22,149 bases of DNA from contig CAZGXI010000052.1 of the NCBI GenBank assembly GCA_964529715.1, positions 1 to 22,149 on the forward strand. The letters are read 5' to 3'. Origin of the DNA: CAZGXI01 sp964529715. GTDB taxonomy: Bacteria; Chloroflexota; Anaerolineae; Aggregatilineales; Ch27. Position 1 is the stretch's first letter. Each line of letters starts with the position of its first letter. Of the stretch, positions 13,475-22,049 are shown piece after piece. The translations under genes were made by a program, and so were the position numbers. The notes under the pieces are model-generated. The model was not told the origin of the DNA, made no database searches, and saw nothing but the letters and a program-made list of their open reading frames with translations.

Positions 13475-15670
13475 ATGACTGGTGTTACTGCCTCTACCCC
13501 GGCGGCCCGTGTTTCGCCCGGACCCAACGTGTGGGTGATAGCGGCGCTGGCATGGCACGGTGTGCTGGGGGTCATCCTGATCGCGCTTGGTGTGATGGCG
13601 CTGTTGGGCGTCAATCTGGGTGACTTTGTCGTGTGGCCAGGCCTGGTCTTCCGGCTGTTGATCGGCATCGCGTGTATGGCGTTGGGCGGCGTGCAGTTGC
13701 TTTATTGGCCGGGACTGCGCGCCTATCGTTCTCGCGCGCGGGTGTTGTCGCTGGCGATCAACTTTGCCGGGTTGCTGCTCAGTCTGTTTGTGACCTTTCG
13801 GCAGATGACCTGTATCAACACCTGCACCGCTACACCGAACATCTTTGCGCCGGATCGGATGGCGACTTGGTTGCCGTTTTTTGGGGTGGCGCTGTTGTTT
13901 GGCCTGATGGCTTATGGCATGTGGCGCCGGGATGTGGCCGACCTGTACGGTGAGACCGGCAGTCTGCGCACGGCGCTCACGGCCTACATCTACATTTCGC
14001 CGTACTTGCTGACGGCGGCAGTGTTCACCGTCGGTCTACTGATTTACGCCTTCGTCCTGAGTTTTACCAGCTTCTCCAATGAGAACCTCTACGGCGGTGT
14101 GCCCCCGGCGTTTGTCGGGTTGGATAACTATTCCCACGCCTTCACCGACGACGAATTCCTGACGGCCATTTCTAATGTCATCTGGTATGCTGCCATCGTG
14201 GTCGTTTTCCAGACGGTCATCTCGCTGGCGCTGGCCCTAATGATGAATGCGCGCTTTAACGGGCGGCGGTTATTCCGCACGCTGTTCTATGCGCCGAGCG
14301 TTACCTCGTCGGTGGTGATCTCGCTGATCTTTCTGTGGCTGTTCAACGGGCAGGGTATTGTCAACTATATCGTGTTTGAAGTGCTGGGTCTGGCCGAGCC
14401 GTTGGGCAACCTGGGCCTGCGCACGCCCAACACCAACTGGTTGAACACGCCGACCCGCCTGGGCGATCTGACGTACCTCAAACCCTTTTTCGACGGGAGC
14501 TGGCACTGGCTGCTGGCGATCCCGCTGTTCCTAGCGGGGATCATCGCGCTGGTGCGAATTTCGCTCTGGCTGCGTGACGATGTGGTTAACCGCCGCGCGG
14601 CGCTGGTCGCTGGGGTTGCCGCCCTCGGCGCGGGCATCGTGCTGACGGTGGTGCTGGGGGCGTTTCCCAGCGCGGCTCCGGCAGAAGAGGGTGCTGCTGC
14701 CGTTGCTGTTGCCGGCGACACGGTGATCAAGACGTTGCTGATTGCGCTAGGCCTGGGGATCGTGGCCGGCCTGGCGGTAAATTTCCTGGAGGTGGAGAAG
14801 GACCCCGGCACGGCGGCGCGCAGCGCGGCGTTGGGCACGCTGGCGGCAATCGTGTTGGTCGTGCCGCCTATCTTGCTCGCGGCTATGCTGGCTGCCCCGG
14901 AGACGTTGACTGTGACCACTGGGTCGCATGTCACGCTCTACACCCTGCTGGTGATCCCGCTGCTGGCTGGGCCGCTGACAGCGGCTGCGACCGGGAATCT
15001 CTCGCACCGGCTGTTTTTGCCGCCGGAAAAAGATGCGGTCCGCGCGCTGCCTCCGCAGGCGGGCGGCAATATGGCCCGCCGTCTGGATCGCTGGGCTGCG
15101 TGGATGAGTTCCGGCCTGTTGGCGACGCTGGCGGTCTGGTGTGTGATCGTAGTGCTGGCGGCGGCGGCAACAACCGGGATGCAGGCGGTGAACCAGCTCG
15201 GCAACGAGCAGTTCGGCGCGCTGATGCTGCGCGGGCCGAGTGTAGCGTTTATGGTGGTGATGCTGCTGAACATCTTCACCACGTCCCCGACTTTCATGAT
15301 CATGTTCCTGGCGGCGTTGCAAGACATTCCTGGCCAGCTCTATGAAGCGGCGCAGATCGATGGAGCGAACCGCTGGCAGCAGTTCACCCACGTGACGCTG
15401 CCCATGTTGCGCCCGGTGATGCTGCTGATCGTGGTGCTGGGAACCATCGGTACGTTCCAGATTTTCGATCAGGTGCACGTGATGACCTCCGGTGGCCCAC
15501 TGAATACCACCCTGACGCCGGTGTATCTGATCTTCACCAAAGCCATCGGCGATCAGCGTGCCGTGCAGATGGGATATGCGGCGGCGATGGCCTTCATCTT
15601 GGGAGCGATCATTTTTGCCATTACCTACGTCCAGCGTAACTACATCGAGCGCGGGACGCAGCAGTACTAG
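13475..15670 (+). CDS. Oversized CUT1 sugar permease (MalF-like) with N-terminal extension and large internal membrane insertion
   Basis: 731 residues, more than twice the 312 of permease 1. Residues 1-165 are an extra N-terminal region with about four hydrophobic helices (about 20-46, 54-78, 88-108, 131-150). A normal MalF-like core begins at about 170 (ISPYLLTAAVFTVGLL) and proceeds to FNGQGIVNYIV (290-300) and NWLNTP (321-326). The EAA loop, YEAAQIDGANRWQQFTHVTL, appears only at 623-642, about 300 residues later. In permease 1 the same two landmarks are about 40 residues apart. The extra 255 or so residues contain about six hydrophobic segments (about 344-364, 375-397, 415-436, 450-473, 486-504, 542-566). 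The frame stays open and codon use looks normal. The ATG at 13475 follows AGGGGG; an ATG at 13439 has no ribosome site. It partners with permease 4, 9 bases downstream. Confidence 0.92.
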   Translation: MTGVTASTPAARVSPGPNVWVIAALAWHGVLGVILIALGVMALLGVNLGDFVVWPGLVFRLLIGIACMALGGVQLLYWPGLRAYRSRARVLSLAINFAGLLLSLFVTFRQMTCINTCTATPNIFAPDRMATWLPFFGVALLFGLMAYGMWRRDVADLYGETGSLRTALTAYIYISPYLLTAAVFTVGLLIYAFVLSFTSFSNENLYGGVPPAFVGLDNYSHAFTDDEFLTAISNVIWYAAIVVVFQTVISLALALMMNARFNGRRLFRTLFYAPSVTSSVVISLIFLWLFNGQGIVNYIVFEVLGLAEPLGNLGLRTPNTNWLNTPTRLGDLTYLKPFFDGSWHWLLAIPLFLAGIIALVRISLWLRDDVVNRRAALVAGVAALGAGIVLTVVLGAFPSAAPAEEGAAAVAVAGDTVIKTLLIALGLGIVAGLAVNFLEVEKDPGTAARSAALGTLAAIVLVVPPILLAAMLAAPETLTVTTGSHVTLYTLLVIPLLAGPLTAAATGNLSHRLFLPPEKDAVRALPPQAGGNMARRLDRWAAWMSSGLLATLAVWCVIVVLAAAATTGMQAVNQLGNEQFGALMLRGPSVAFMVVMLLNIFTTSPTFMIMFLAALQDIPGQLYEAAQIDGANRWQQFTHVTLPMLRPVMLLIVVLGTIGTFQIFDQVHVMTSGGPLNTTLTPVYLIFTKAIGDQRAVQMGYAAAMAFILGAIIFAITYVQRNYIERGTQQY

Positions 15671-15679
15671 GAGGGCGCG

Positions 15680-16825
15680 ATGCGAACCACGTTAACGGCT
15701 GAACAACTGGAAGTCATCCGCGCCCGCGAGCAGCGAGAACAACTGCGCCGTTGGATCGGGCTGTTCTTCCGCTACGGCGGGCTGATCCTGGTGTCGCTGG
15801 TTTTCATCACCCCGTTCGTGTTGGCTTTCTTCGGCGGCTTTAAGACCAACCGCGAGGTGTTGGGCTACCCGCCCACGCTCACGCCGAGTGCCTGGGCCGA
15901 CGGGGCGAACTGGTCGGCTATGTTCACAGGCGTGGTGCCAGAGGGGGCCGATGCGCTGGCGGCGCAGGTGGAGGTGTGCAATCGCCTGAACGCTCTGCTG
16001 GACGAAGCCGGACTCGACCCTAGCAGCATCGAAGCGCGCGCGCTGGCCCGCGATAACCGCCTGCCCAACCCACCGGACTGCCCGCGTTCGGTGCGCGAGA
16101 TCGCAGCCCTGAATCTGGGTATTCTTAACTGGATACGGGTGTTCCAGGCGGGCGGCGAGACGTGCGCCTCGCGTGGCTTTTTGGGGCCATACTGCTTCCC
16201 CTACTGGCTGTTCAACAGCGTGACGCTGGCGATCATCCGCGTGGTGACGCGCACGGCACTCGGCGCGCTGGCGGGCTACGCTTTCGCCCGGATGGTTTTC
16301 CCCGGCAAGAACCTGATCTTTTCGTTCATGCTCGGCTCGATGATGATCCCCGGCGCAGTGACGCTGATCCCCGGCTTCGTGCTGATGACGCAGATCGGCT
16401 GGGTGGGCACCTACTGGGCGCTGGCGGTTCCTGGCATGGTGGAGGCGTTCGGCATCTTCTTGATGACGCAGTTTCTCAAGAGCATCCCGCGTGAACTGGA
16501 GGAAGCGGCATTCATCGACGGGGCCAGCCAGTTCGAGATCGTATGGCGAGTGGTGATGCCGCTGGCACGTCCGGCGCTGATCACGCTGGCAATCCTGGCT
16601 TTCCAGTCCTCGTGGAACGAATACATGGGGCCACTGTTGTACCTGCCTGGTGCGCCTAATTTCACCCTGCCGGTCGGGCTGCGCTTTTTCCAGTCACAGT
16701 TCCGCGCCGACTGGAATTTCACCCTAATCGGCAGTATGTTCAATGCGATCCCGGTGCTGGTCTTGTTCTTCATCTTCAATCGCTACTTCATTGAGGGCGT
16801 CAGCTATTCGGGGTTAAAAGGGTAG
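15680..16825 (+). CDS. CUT1 sugar permease (MalG-like) with an enlarged four-cysteine outer loop
   Basis: 381 residues versus 282 for permease 2. Helix 1 is at about 33-53. The conserved segment before helix 2, WLFNSV (176-181), is 100 residues later than the YLNSL of permease 2. The added segment (about 75-175) is hydrophilic, should face outside, and has Cys100, Cys134, Cys162 and Cys172, enough for two disulphides. From there the protein is standard: AGYAFARMVFPGKNL, an EAA loop at about 274-293 (EEAAFIDGASQFEIVWRVVM) and the terminal IEGVSYSGLKG. Shine-Dalgarno AGGAGGG overlaps the stop of permease 3. The loop could dock the binding protein or the substrate; that is inference. Confidence 0.93.
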   Translation: MRTTLTAEQLEVIRAREQREQLRRWIGLFFRYGGLILVSLVFITPFVLAFFGGFKTNREVLGYPPTLTPSAWADGANWSAMFTGVVPEGADALAAQVEVCNRLNALLDEAGLDPSSIEARALARDNRLPNPPDCPRSVREIAALNLGILNWIRVFQAGGETCASRGFLGPYCFPYWLFNSVTLAIIRVVTRTALGALAGYAFARMVFPGKNLIFSFMLGSMMIPGAVTLIPGFVLMTQIGWVGTYWALAVPGMVEAFGIFLMTQFLKSIPRELEEAAFIDGASQFEIVWRVVMPLARPALITLAILAFQSSWNEYMGPLLYLPGAPNFTLPVGLRFFQSQFRADWNFTLIGSMFNAIPVLVLFFIFNRYFIEGVSYSGLKG

Positions 16826-16856
16826 CCCTTTCCTTGCCGGAAGGGGGGCGGCTACC
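16821..16856 (+). repeat. Intercistronic hairpin overlapping the permease 4 stop
   Basis: GGTAGCC (16821-16827) pairs with GGCTACC (16850-16856), with further inner pairing of CCTTTCC to GGAAGG. The stop codon TAG (16823-16825) is inside the left arm. No T-tract follows, so it is more likely an RNA-stability element than a terminator. Confidence 0.55.
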
Positions 16857-16879
16857 TCCTACGGGCGGCAAGTGGCATG

Positions 16880-16903
16880 GCGGCGGAGCACGTGTTCCGC
16901 CGC
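16880..16903. repeat. Near-perfect 24-bp palindrome before the DUF624 gene
   Basis: GCGGCGGAGCAC and GTGTTCCGCCGC are complementary except for one G/T mismatch. It resembles 13400-13425 in its GCGGCGGA...TCCGCCGC ends. It lies in the 105-base gap between permease 4 and the DUF624 gene. Confidence 0.65.
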
Positions 16904-16930
16904 TGCATTACGGATGAGCGAGAAAAGGAT

Positions 16931-17530
16931 ATGTGGTCGGTTGTTCAGAGCGCGCTCGCAGCGTGGTGGCGCGAGTTGATTCCCCTGACGCTGATGAACG
17001 TGGTATGGCTGCTGCTGCAACTGCCCCTCGTGACGGCGGCCCCGGCGACGGCGGCTTTTTACGCGGTGGCAGAGAGCGTCATGGCAGGCGACCCGGCCTC
17101 GTGGCAAGAGTTTTGGCAGGGCTTGCGCCGTTACTTCTGGAAGGCGCTCCGTTGGGGGCTGTGGCAGGTGGTCGTCTATGGTGTCGGCCTGTTCAACCTG
17201 GCCTATTATGGCGAGGAAAGCGGCCTGCTGTGGGATGCCCTGCGCGCGGCCTGGATCGCCGGACTGGTGGTGTGGACGGCATTGCAACTGCTGTATTGGC
17301 CGCTATTGCTGGCAGCGACGGATCAGCGCATCGTCAACACGCTGCGCAATGCCCTGGTGATGTTAACCCTGCATCCGTTGTTTGTAGCAGTATTGTTGGC
17401 ATTGACGGCGGTTGTGGTGGCGCTGAGCGTGGTCACTGCGGCCCCCATTGGGCTGGTGATGATGGCCTGGATAACGCTGTTGGGCAGCGCCGCCGTCCGC
17501 GGTCGCCTGAATGTGGCCCGGCAGACGTGA
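16931..17530 (+). CDS. DUF624/YesL-family membrane protein
   Basis: 199 residues with about five hydrophobic helices (about 17-37, 74-95, 107-128, 149-169, 171-189). The layout, a conserved LPLVTAAPATAAFYAVAESV (about 31-50) followed by a small soluble stretch and RYFWKALRWGLWQ, fits the YesL/DUF624 family. These proteins are often encoded beside CUT1 oligosaccharide transporters, as in the Bacillus rhamnogalacturonan cluster, but have no established function. The ATG at 16931 is chosen for AAAAGG just upstream and for the typical aromatic N-terminus; an in-frame ATG at 16877 would place the 24-bp palindrome inside the coding region. It probably assists the enlarged transporter or senses its activity. 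Confidence 0.8.
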   Translation: MWSVVQSALAAWWRELIPLTLMNVVWLLLQLPLVTAAPATAAFYAVAESVMAGDPASWQEFWQGLRRYFWKALRWGLWQVVVYGVGLFNLAYYGEESGLLWDALRAAWIAGLVVWTALQLLYWPLLLAATDQRIVNTLRNALVMLTLHPLFVAVLLALTAVVVALSVVTAAPIGLVMMAWITLLGSAAVRGRLNVARQT

Positions 17531-17606
17531 TGTCGGTTTTGGGCCAATGCTGCATTGTTCTTTTTCGGGGTATCTGATCTGAGTTTGTGTCGAGAGGAAA
17601 CAGCTT

Positions 17607-18485
17607 ATGCGTTTTCAACGCCATGCGGCTAATCCTTTGCTGCGACCTAACCCACTCCATGAGTGGGAAGCGATCAACGTTTTCAATCCAGCGGTCGTTC
17701 AACACAACGGCCTGTTCTATATGCTCTATCGCGCGCAGGGCGTGGATTATGTCTCGCATATCGGCTGCGCCATCAGCACCGATGGGATTCGCTGGAACCG
17801 GCTGGAGCAACCGGTCCTGTCGCCGCACCAGGGGGCAGATGACTATCGCGGTGTGGAGGACCCTCGTGTGACGCCGTTGGAGGGCGCCTTTTACATGACC
17901 TATACCGCCTACGGCGCGCACAGCTTCTTCCCGATGATCGCGCGCTCGGACAACCTGATCGCGTGGGAAGATGTGGGGCCATTGGAACGCGCCGAGAACA
18001 AAGATCACGTCTTGTTCCCAGAGAAGATCGGAGGGCGCTATGCTATCCTGCACCGCCGCCCACCAGACATCTGGCTTGCCTTCAGCAATGACCTGATCCA
18101 CTGGACTGATCATCGTCCGATCTTATCGCCACGACCCGATAACGGTTGGGATAACACGCGCGTCGGCGCCAGCGGTGTCCCTGTCCGGGTGAAGGAGGGT
18201 TGGCTGTTGTTCTACCACGCCTACGACCAGAATCACGTCTATCGCCAATCGGTGGCACTGCTGGACGGCGACAGCCCGGCGTACGTTCTTCATCGCCCGG
18301 CGGGGTTTTTTCTGGAGCCGGAGGAAACCTGGGAACTGAAAGGTGACGTGCCGAACGTGGTGTTTAGCTGTGCCAATGTGGTGGTCGAGGATCAGGTCTA
18401 CCTGTATTATGCCGGAGCGGACCGGGTGATCGGCCTGGCAACTGCGCCGCTGGCGGACGTGGTGGAGTTCGCTGTGAGTGGTTAG
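17607..18485 (+). CDS. GH130-family glycoside phosphorylase/hydrolase (beta-mannoside-type)
   Basis: 292-residue five-bladed beta-propeller enzyme; no signal peptide, so intracellular. The GH130 hallmark GVEDPR is at 82-87, with Asp85 the likely general acid. Other recognisable segments are NPAV (27-30), LHRRPPDIWLAFSNDLIHW (148-166), LLFYHAYDQ (200-208) and a terminal GDVPNVVFSCANVV. GH130 members either phosphorolyse beta-mannosides (giving mannose 1-phosphate) or hydrolyse beta-1,2-mannosides. The basic residues Arg150, Arg151 and His204 could form a phosphate site, which leans towards a phosphorylase, but I cannot settle this by eye. The start has AGAGGA upstream. It lies between the YesL gene and the second lacI gene, in the same direction as the transporter. 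Confidence 0.88.
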   Translation: MRFQRHAANPLLRPNPLHEWEAINVFNPAVVQHNGLFYMLYRAQGVDYVSHIGCAISTDGIRWNRLEQPVLSPHQGADDYRGVEDPRVTPLEGAFYMTYTAYGAHSFFPMIARSDNLIAWEDVGPLERAENKDHVLFPEKIGGRYAILHRRPPDIWLAFSNDLIHWTDHRPILSPRPDNGWDNTRVGASGVPVRVKEGWLLFYHAYDQNHVYRQSVALLDGDSPAYVLHRPAGFFLEPEETWELKGDVPNVVFSCANVVVEDQVYLYYAGADRVIGLATAPLADVVEFAVSG

Positions 18486-18558
18486 CGTCTGGCTGTTAGC
18501 AATTGGCTAAAGCCGGCGACGGTCCGGTGGAAGGCAAGTCAACTACACTACCAGAATG

Positions 18559-18580
18559 ATAACTGCCAGGTGAGAGTTAT
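18559..18580. promoter_or_regulatory. Possible operator upstream of the second lacI gene
   Basis: ATAACT (18559-18564) and AGTTAT (18575-18580) form an inverted repeat with a 10-bp centre, 20 bases before the lacI start. It lacks the central CG of LacI operators, so a different factor or chance is possible. No clear -35/-10 pair is seen in the 115-base gap. Confidence 0.3.
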
Positions 18581-18600
18581 TCGCTTTTGAGGGTAACGCC

Positions 18601-19626
18601 ATGCCGACGATCAAAGACGTTGCCGAACGTGCCGGGGTGTCGATTGCCACCGTGTCTCATGTCATCAATAACAGTGCGCCTGTCCGTGAGGCCACGCGCC
18701 GCCGGGTGATGCGGGCCATCCAGGAGTTGCACTATCGTCCCAGTCAACGTGGGCGCAATCTTCAGGCCCAGGAAAGTCGTATCATCGGCTATCAATGGTA
18801 CGAGTCGCCGGATTTGAACATGAATCCCGTGCTCGATCGCTTTCTGTATGGTGTCTCGCAGAAGGCCAAGCGCCAGGGATATTACCTGATCCTGTTCAAC
18901 ACGGATCGGGACGCTGACGTGATCCATACCTATGAAGACCTGATCCATACCGACCGGGTGGACGGCTTTGTGCTGGCGAATACCGATCAGGATGACCGGC
19001 GTATCCGTTACCTGCTGGACGTTGGCTTTCCATTTGCCTCATTTGGGCGATCTAACCCCGAATGGGATTTCCCCTGGGTTGACGTGGACGGCGAGTCCGG
19101 CGTGCGACAGGTGATGGCACATCTGCGGCGCAACGGCCATCGCCGCATCGCCGCGATTTGCTGGCCACGGGGATCGCTGGCCGGGGATGCGCGCATGAAG
19201 GGCTATTTCGAGTCGATGCGGGAGGCTGGGCTGGAAGTCGATCCCGCCTGGGTAGTACGTGGGCTGAACCTGGTGCGCACGGGGTTCGAGGCGGTTTCTC
19301 ATTGGCTGACACTACCACCCGGACGCCGCCCGACTGCTGTTGTCGCTGCCAGCGACGTGCTCGCCATCGGGGTGATGAGCGGCTACAGTGCTGCCGGCAT
19401 TCAGGTCGGGCGTGAGGTCGCTGTCGTTGGCTTCGACGATGCGCCGACTGCTGCATTCCTGTCGCCGCCGCTCAGTTCGGTGCGCCAGCCCGTTGATCAG
19501 ATCGGCGAGATGGTCTTTGATATGCTGCTGCGTGCAATACGCGGAGAGCGTTCCGGTGCGCAGCAGGTACTGTTGCAGCCGCAGTTGATTGTGCGTGCGT
19601 CCAGCGATTTTGTGTTCAGTGGATAA
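18601..19626 (+). CDS. LacI-family transcriptional regulator 2
   Basis: 341 residues. The helix-turn-helix is TIKDVAERAGVSIATVSHVI (3-22), followed by the hinge HYRPSQRGRNLQAQ (44-57) and an effector domain with GFDDAPTAAFLSPPLSSVRQP near the end. TVSHVIN matches the PurR recognition helix, whose operator core is AAACGTTT, so O1/O2 (11770-11843) are its likely targets. This is inference. The ATG has GAGGG about six bases upstream. It is located inside the catabolic operon, 7 bases before the GH65 gene, which would give feedback control by the imported sugar or a breakdown product. Confidence 0.93.
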   Translation: MPTIKDVAERAGVSIATVSHVINNSAPVREATRRRVMRAIQELHYRPSQRGRNLQAQESRIIGYQWYESPDLNMNPVLDRFLYGVSQKAKRQGYYLILFNTDRDADVIHTYEDLIHTDRVDGFVLANTDQDDRRIRYLLDVGFPFASFGRSNPEWDFPWVDVDGESGVRQVMAHLRRNGHRRIAAICWPRGSLAGDARMKGYFESMREAGLEVDPAWVVRGLNLVRTGFEAVSHWLTLPPGRRPTAVVAASDVLAIGVMSGYSAAGIQVGREVAVVGFDDAPTAAFLSPPLSSVRQPVDQIGEMVFDMLLRAIRGERSGAQQVLLQPQLIVRASSDFVFSG

Positions 19627-19633
19627 AGGGGAC

Positions 19634-21880
19634 ATGGCTTCACATATCGACCGTACCTGGATTGTCCGCGAAGCGCCGTTTCAGCCAGACCGTTACACCC
19701 ACCGCGAGACGATCTTTACCATTGGCAACGGCTATGCAGGTGTACGTGGCGCTTTTGAGGAAGGGTATCCGGGCCAGATCGCTACGACGCTGGTGCATGG
19801 CATCTTCGACCACGCCGAGGGCGCGCTGGTGCCGGAACTGGTTAACCTGCCCAACTGGCTCGATTTCACGCTGACTATCGACGGCGTACCGTTTGCGCTC
19901 AATCAGGGCGTGGTGTTGGGCTACGAACGCCAGCTTGACCTGCGCCGCGCTGTGCTGACCCGCCGCGTATTGTGGCAGCCGGCCATGCGCGGGCCAGTTA
20001 TCCGCCTGGAGTTCGAGCGTTTCGCCAGCCGCACGCGCCGACACGTTCTGGCCTGGCAGGTGCGCATCACGGCGTTGGATGTGGCAGTGTCGGTCACGAC
20101 GGAGGCGCGCCTGGACGCCGCAGCCGCCAATATGCCGGCCCGCCATTGGGCTACCTGGCAACAGGGCAGCGCCGACCCGTCCCGGCTGTGGTTGTTGGGC
20201 ACGACGCAGCAGAGCGGCTACACGGTGGGCATGGCAGCGGCGCTGTTGAACGACACCGGGGCCGCGCCAGAATACCTTGCCGCCCCGCAAGCGCCCTCGA
20301 CGCGCCTGACTTTTACTCTGGAGGCGGGTTGCACGGCCACCCTGACGCGACTTGTGTCTATCTACACCAGCCGGGATGTAGATCAGCCGGACGTGCGCCC
20401 AGAGAAGCGCAGCGGCAAAACCGTTCTGCCGCTGGCGCAGGCCACGCTCGATGCGGCGGTGCAGGTCGGTTACGCTGCGTTGTTAGCCGAACATGTGTCT
20501 GCCTGGGCCGACGATTGGGCGCGGTCCGATGTGCAGATTGAGGGCGACGACTGGGCGCAGTTAGCGATCCGTTTTGCGTTATACCATATCCTGATCGCCA
20601 CGCCCTGGCATGATGAGACGGTGAGCATCGGCGCGCGGACGCTCAGCGGCCCCGGCTACAAAGGACATGTCTTTTGGGATACGGAACTGTTTATGCTCTC
20701 GCCGTTGACCTTCACTCAGCCAGAAGCAGCCCGCAACCTGCTGATGTACCGCTACCATAACCTGGCCGGGGCGCGTCACAAGGCTGCCGCCGAAGGCTGG
20801 CGTGGCGCGATGTTTCCCTGGGAGAGCACCGACACAGGCGAGGAGACCACGCCTAAGTGGAGCGATCCCCATCCGCCGGATGGTCGCCGTGATCGCATCT
20901 GGACGGGCGAGAACGAACAGCACATCAATACGGACATCGCTTACGCTATCCACACCTATTGGGCCTGGACGGGCGACGATGCCTTCATGTGCGACAGCGG
21001 CGCGGAGATGGTGCTCGACACAGCGCGCTTTTGGGCCAGCCGCGCCGAGTACAACGCTGCTGCCGGGCGCTATGAACTGCGCCACCAGATTGGACCGGAC
21101 GAATATCACGAGAACATTGACAACAGTGTGTTCGTCAACCGTATGGTGGTGTGGCATTTGCAAGAAGCCCTGCGCGTGCTGGATTGGCTGCGCGCCACCC
21201 ATCCGGCCAAAGCTGCCGATCTGACTGCGCGCCTGGCACTGACCTCAGACGAACTGGCGCGCTGGCATGACATCATCGCGCGCATGTTTATCCCGTTCGA
21301 CGCGGCGCGCGGCGTGCACGTGGAATTCGACGGCTTCTTCGACCTGGAATACGTGGACGTGCCGGCCTACGAGCCACGCACGGCCACGCTGCAATGGGTG
21401 TACGGCCTCGAAGCGACCGGGCGCACGCAGATCATCAAGCAGGCCGACGTGGTGATGCTGATGGCCCTGCTGGGGGAAAGTCTGGCCCCGCGCGAGGTGC
21501 TGTTGAACAACTGGAACACCTACTATCCACGCTGCGATCATGGCTCGTCGCTCAGCGCGGCCACACATGCCTGGGTCGCGGCGCGGTTGGGCCTGATCGA
21601 TGAAGCCCTGGCCCTGTTCGATATGGCTGCCGGGACCGATCTGGAAGACAACCGGGGCAACGTCCACGACGGCGTGCACGGCGCGACCTGCGGCGGGCTG
21701 TGGCAGGCGGTGGTGTTCGGATTCGCCGGGTTGCACCTGGACGCGCAGGGTCGGCCTGCGGCTTCTCCGGCGTTGCCGCCGGGGTGGAAGTCGCTGCGGC
21801 TGCGTTTCCACTATCGCGGGCAGTGGTACGAGTTGACCGCGCGCGCAGGCGAGGCGCAGGGCGACATCCGGGCGTTGTAG
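19634..21880 (+). CDS. GH65-family disaccharide phosphorylase
   Basis: 748 residues, normal for the family. The N-terminal beta-sandwich (about 1-270) begins with the typical YTHRETIFTIGNGYAGVRG. The (alpha/alpha)6 barrel contains GYKGHVFWDTELF (341-353), the catalytic acid Glu490 in GPDEYHENIDN, the IKQADVVMLM motif, and HGSSLSAATHAW with the phosphate-binding His and Ser residues. GH65 enzymes cleave alpha-glucosides such as trehalose, maltose, kojibiose or nigerose with phosphate, giving beta-glucose 1-phosphate. The motifs do not fix which one. No signal peptide, so cytoplasmic. The ATG at 19634 has AAAGGGG upstream; an in-frame start at 19589 would overlap the lacI gene and has no ribosome site. 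No beta-phosphoglucomutase is adjacent within the window. Confidence 0.95.
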   Translation: MASHIDRTWIVREAPFQPDRYTHRETIFTIGNGYAGVRGAFEEGYPGQIATTLVHGIFDHAEGALVPELVNLPNWLDFTLTIDGVPFALNQGVVLGYERQLDLRRAVLTRRVLWQPAMRGPVIRLEFERFASRTRRHVLAWQVRITALDVAVSVTTEARLDAAAANMPARHWATWQQGSADPSRLWLLGTTQQSGYTVGMAAALLNDTGAAPEYLAAPQAPSTRLTFTLEAGCTATLTRLVSIYTSRDVDQPDVRPEKRSGKTVLPLAQATLDAAVQVGYAALLAEHVSAWADDWARSDVQIEGDDWAQLAIRFALYHILIATPWHDETVSIGARTLSGPGYKGHVFWDTELFMLSPLTFTQPEAARNLLMYRYHNLAGARHKAAAEGWRGAMFPWESTDTGEETTPKWSDPHPPDGRRDRIWTGENEQHINTDIAYAIHTYWAWTGDDAFMCDSGAEMVLDTARFWASRAEYNAAAGRYELRHQIGPDEYHENIDNSVFVNRMVVWHLQEALRVLDWLRATHPAKAADLTARLALTSDELARWHDIIARMFIPFDAARGVHVEFDGFFDLEYVDVPAYEPRTATLQWVYGLEATGRTQIIKQADVVMLMALLGESLAPREVLLNNWNTYYPRCDHGSSLSAATHAWVAARLGLIDEALALFDMAAGTDLEDNRGNVHDGVHGATCGGLWQAVVFGFAGLHLDAQGRPAASPALPPGWKSLRLRFHYRGQWYELTARAGEAQGDIRAL

Positions 21881-21979
21881 AGCGCGTGAGGCCCTTTTTC
21901 CCAATACGATTGGACAGACCGGAAAAGCCAGGGCGATGCAGTCCGTGCCTCCCCCTGTGTCAATGAAATTCACAGTCGT

Positions 21980-22008
21980 TGACAGAACATCAGTTCTATT
22001 ATAGAATC
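21980..22008 (+). promoter_or_regulatory. Strong promoter near the right edge
   Basis: TTGACA (21980-21985), an exact 17-bp spacer and TAGAAT (22003-22008). It opens a new transcription unit 100 bases after GH65. The preceding gap (21881-21979) shows no gene and no convincing terminator for the GH65 operon. Confidence 0.8.
21986..21997. promoter_or_regulatory. SOS (LexA) box in the promoter spacer
   Basis: GAACATCAGTTC fits GAAC-N4-GTTC exactly and sits immediately after the -35, in the same promoter position as the box at 3042-3053. The regulated gene is cut by the window edge. Confidence 0.62.
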
Positions 22009-22049
22009 CTTTTTGTGTTTGATTTCACATTTCCCCAGTGGAGGTCAAC

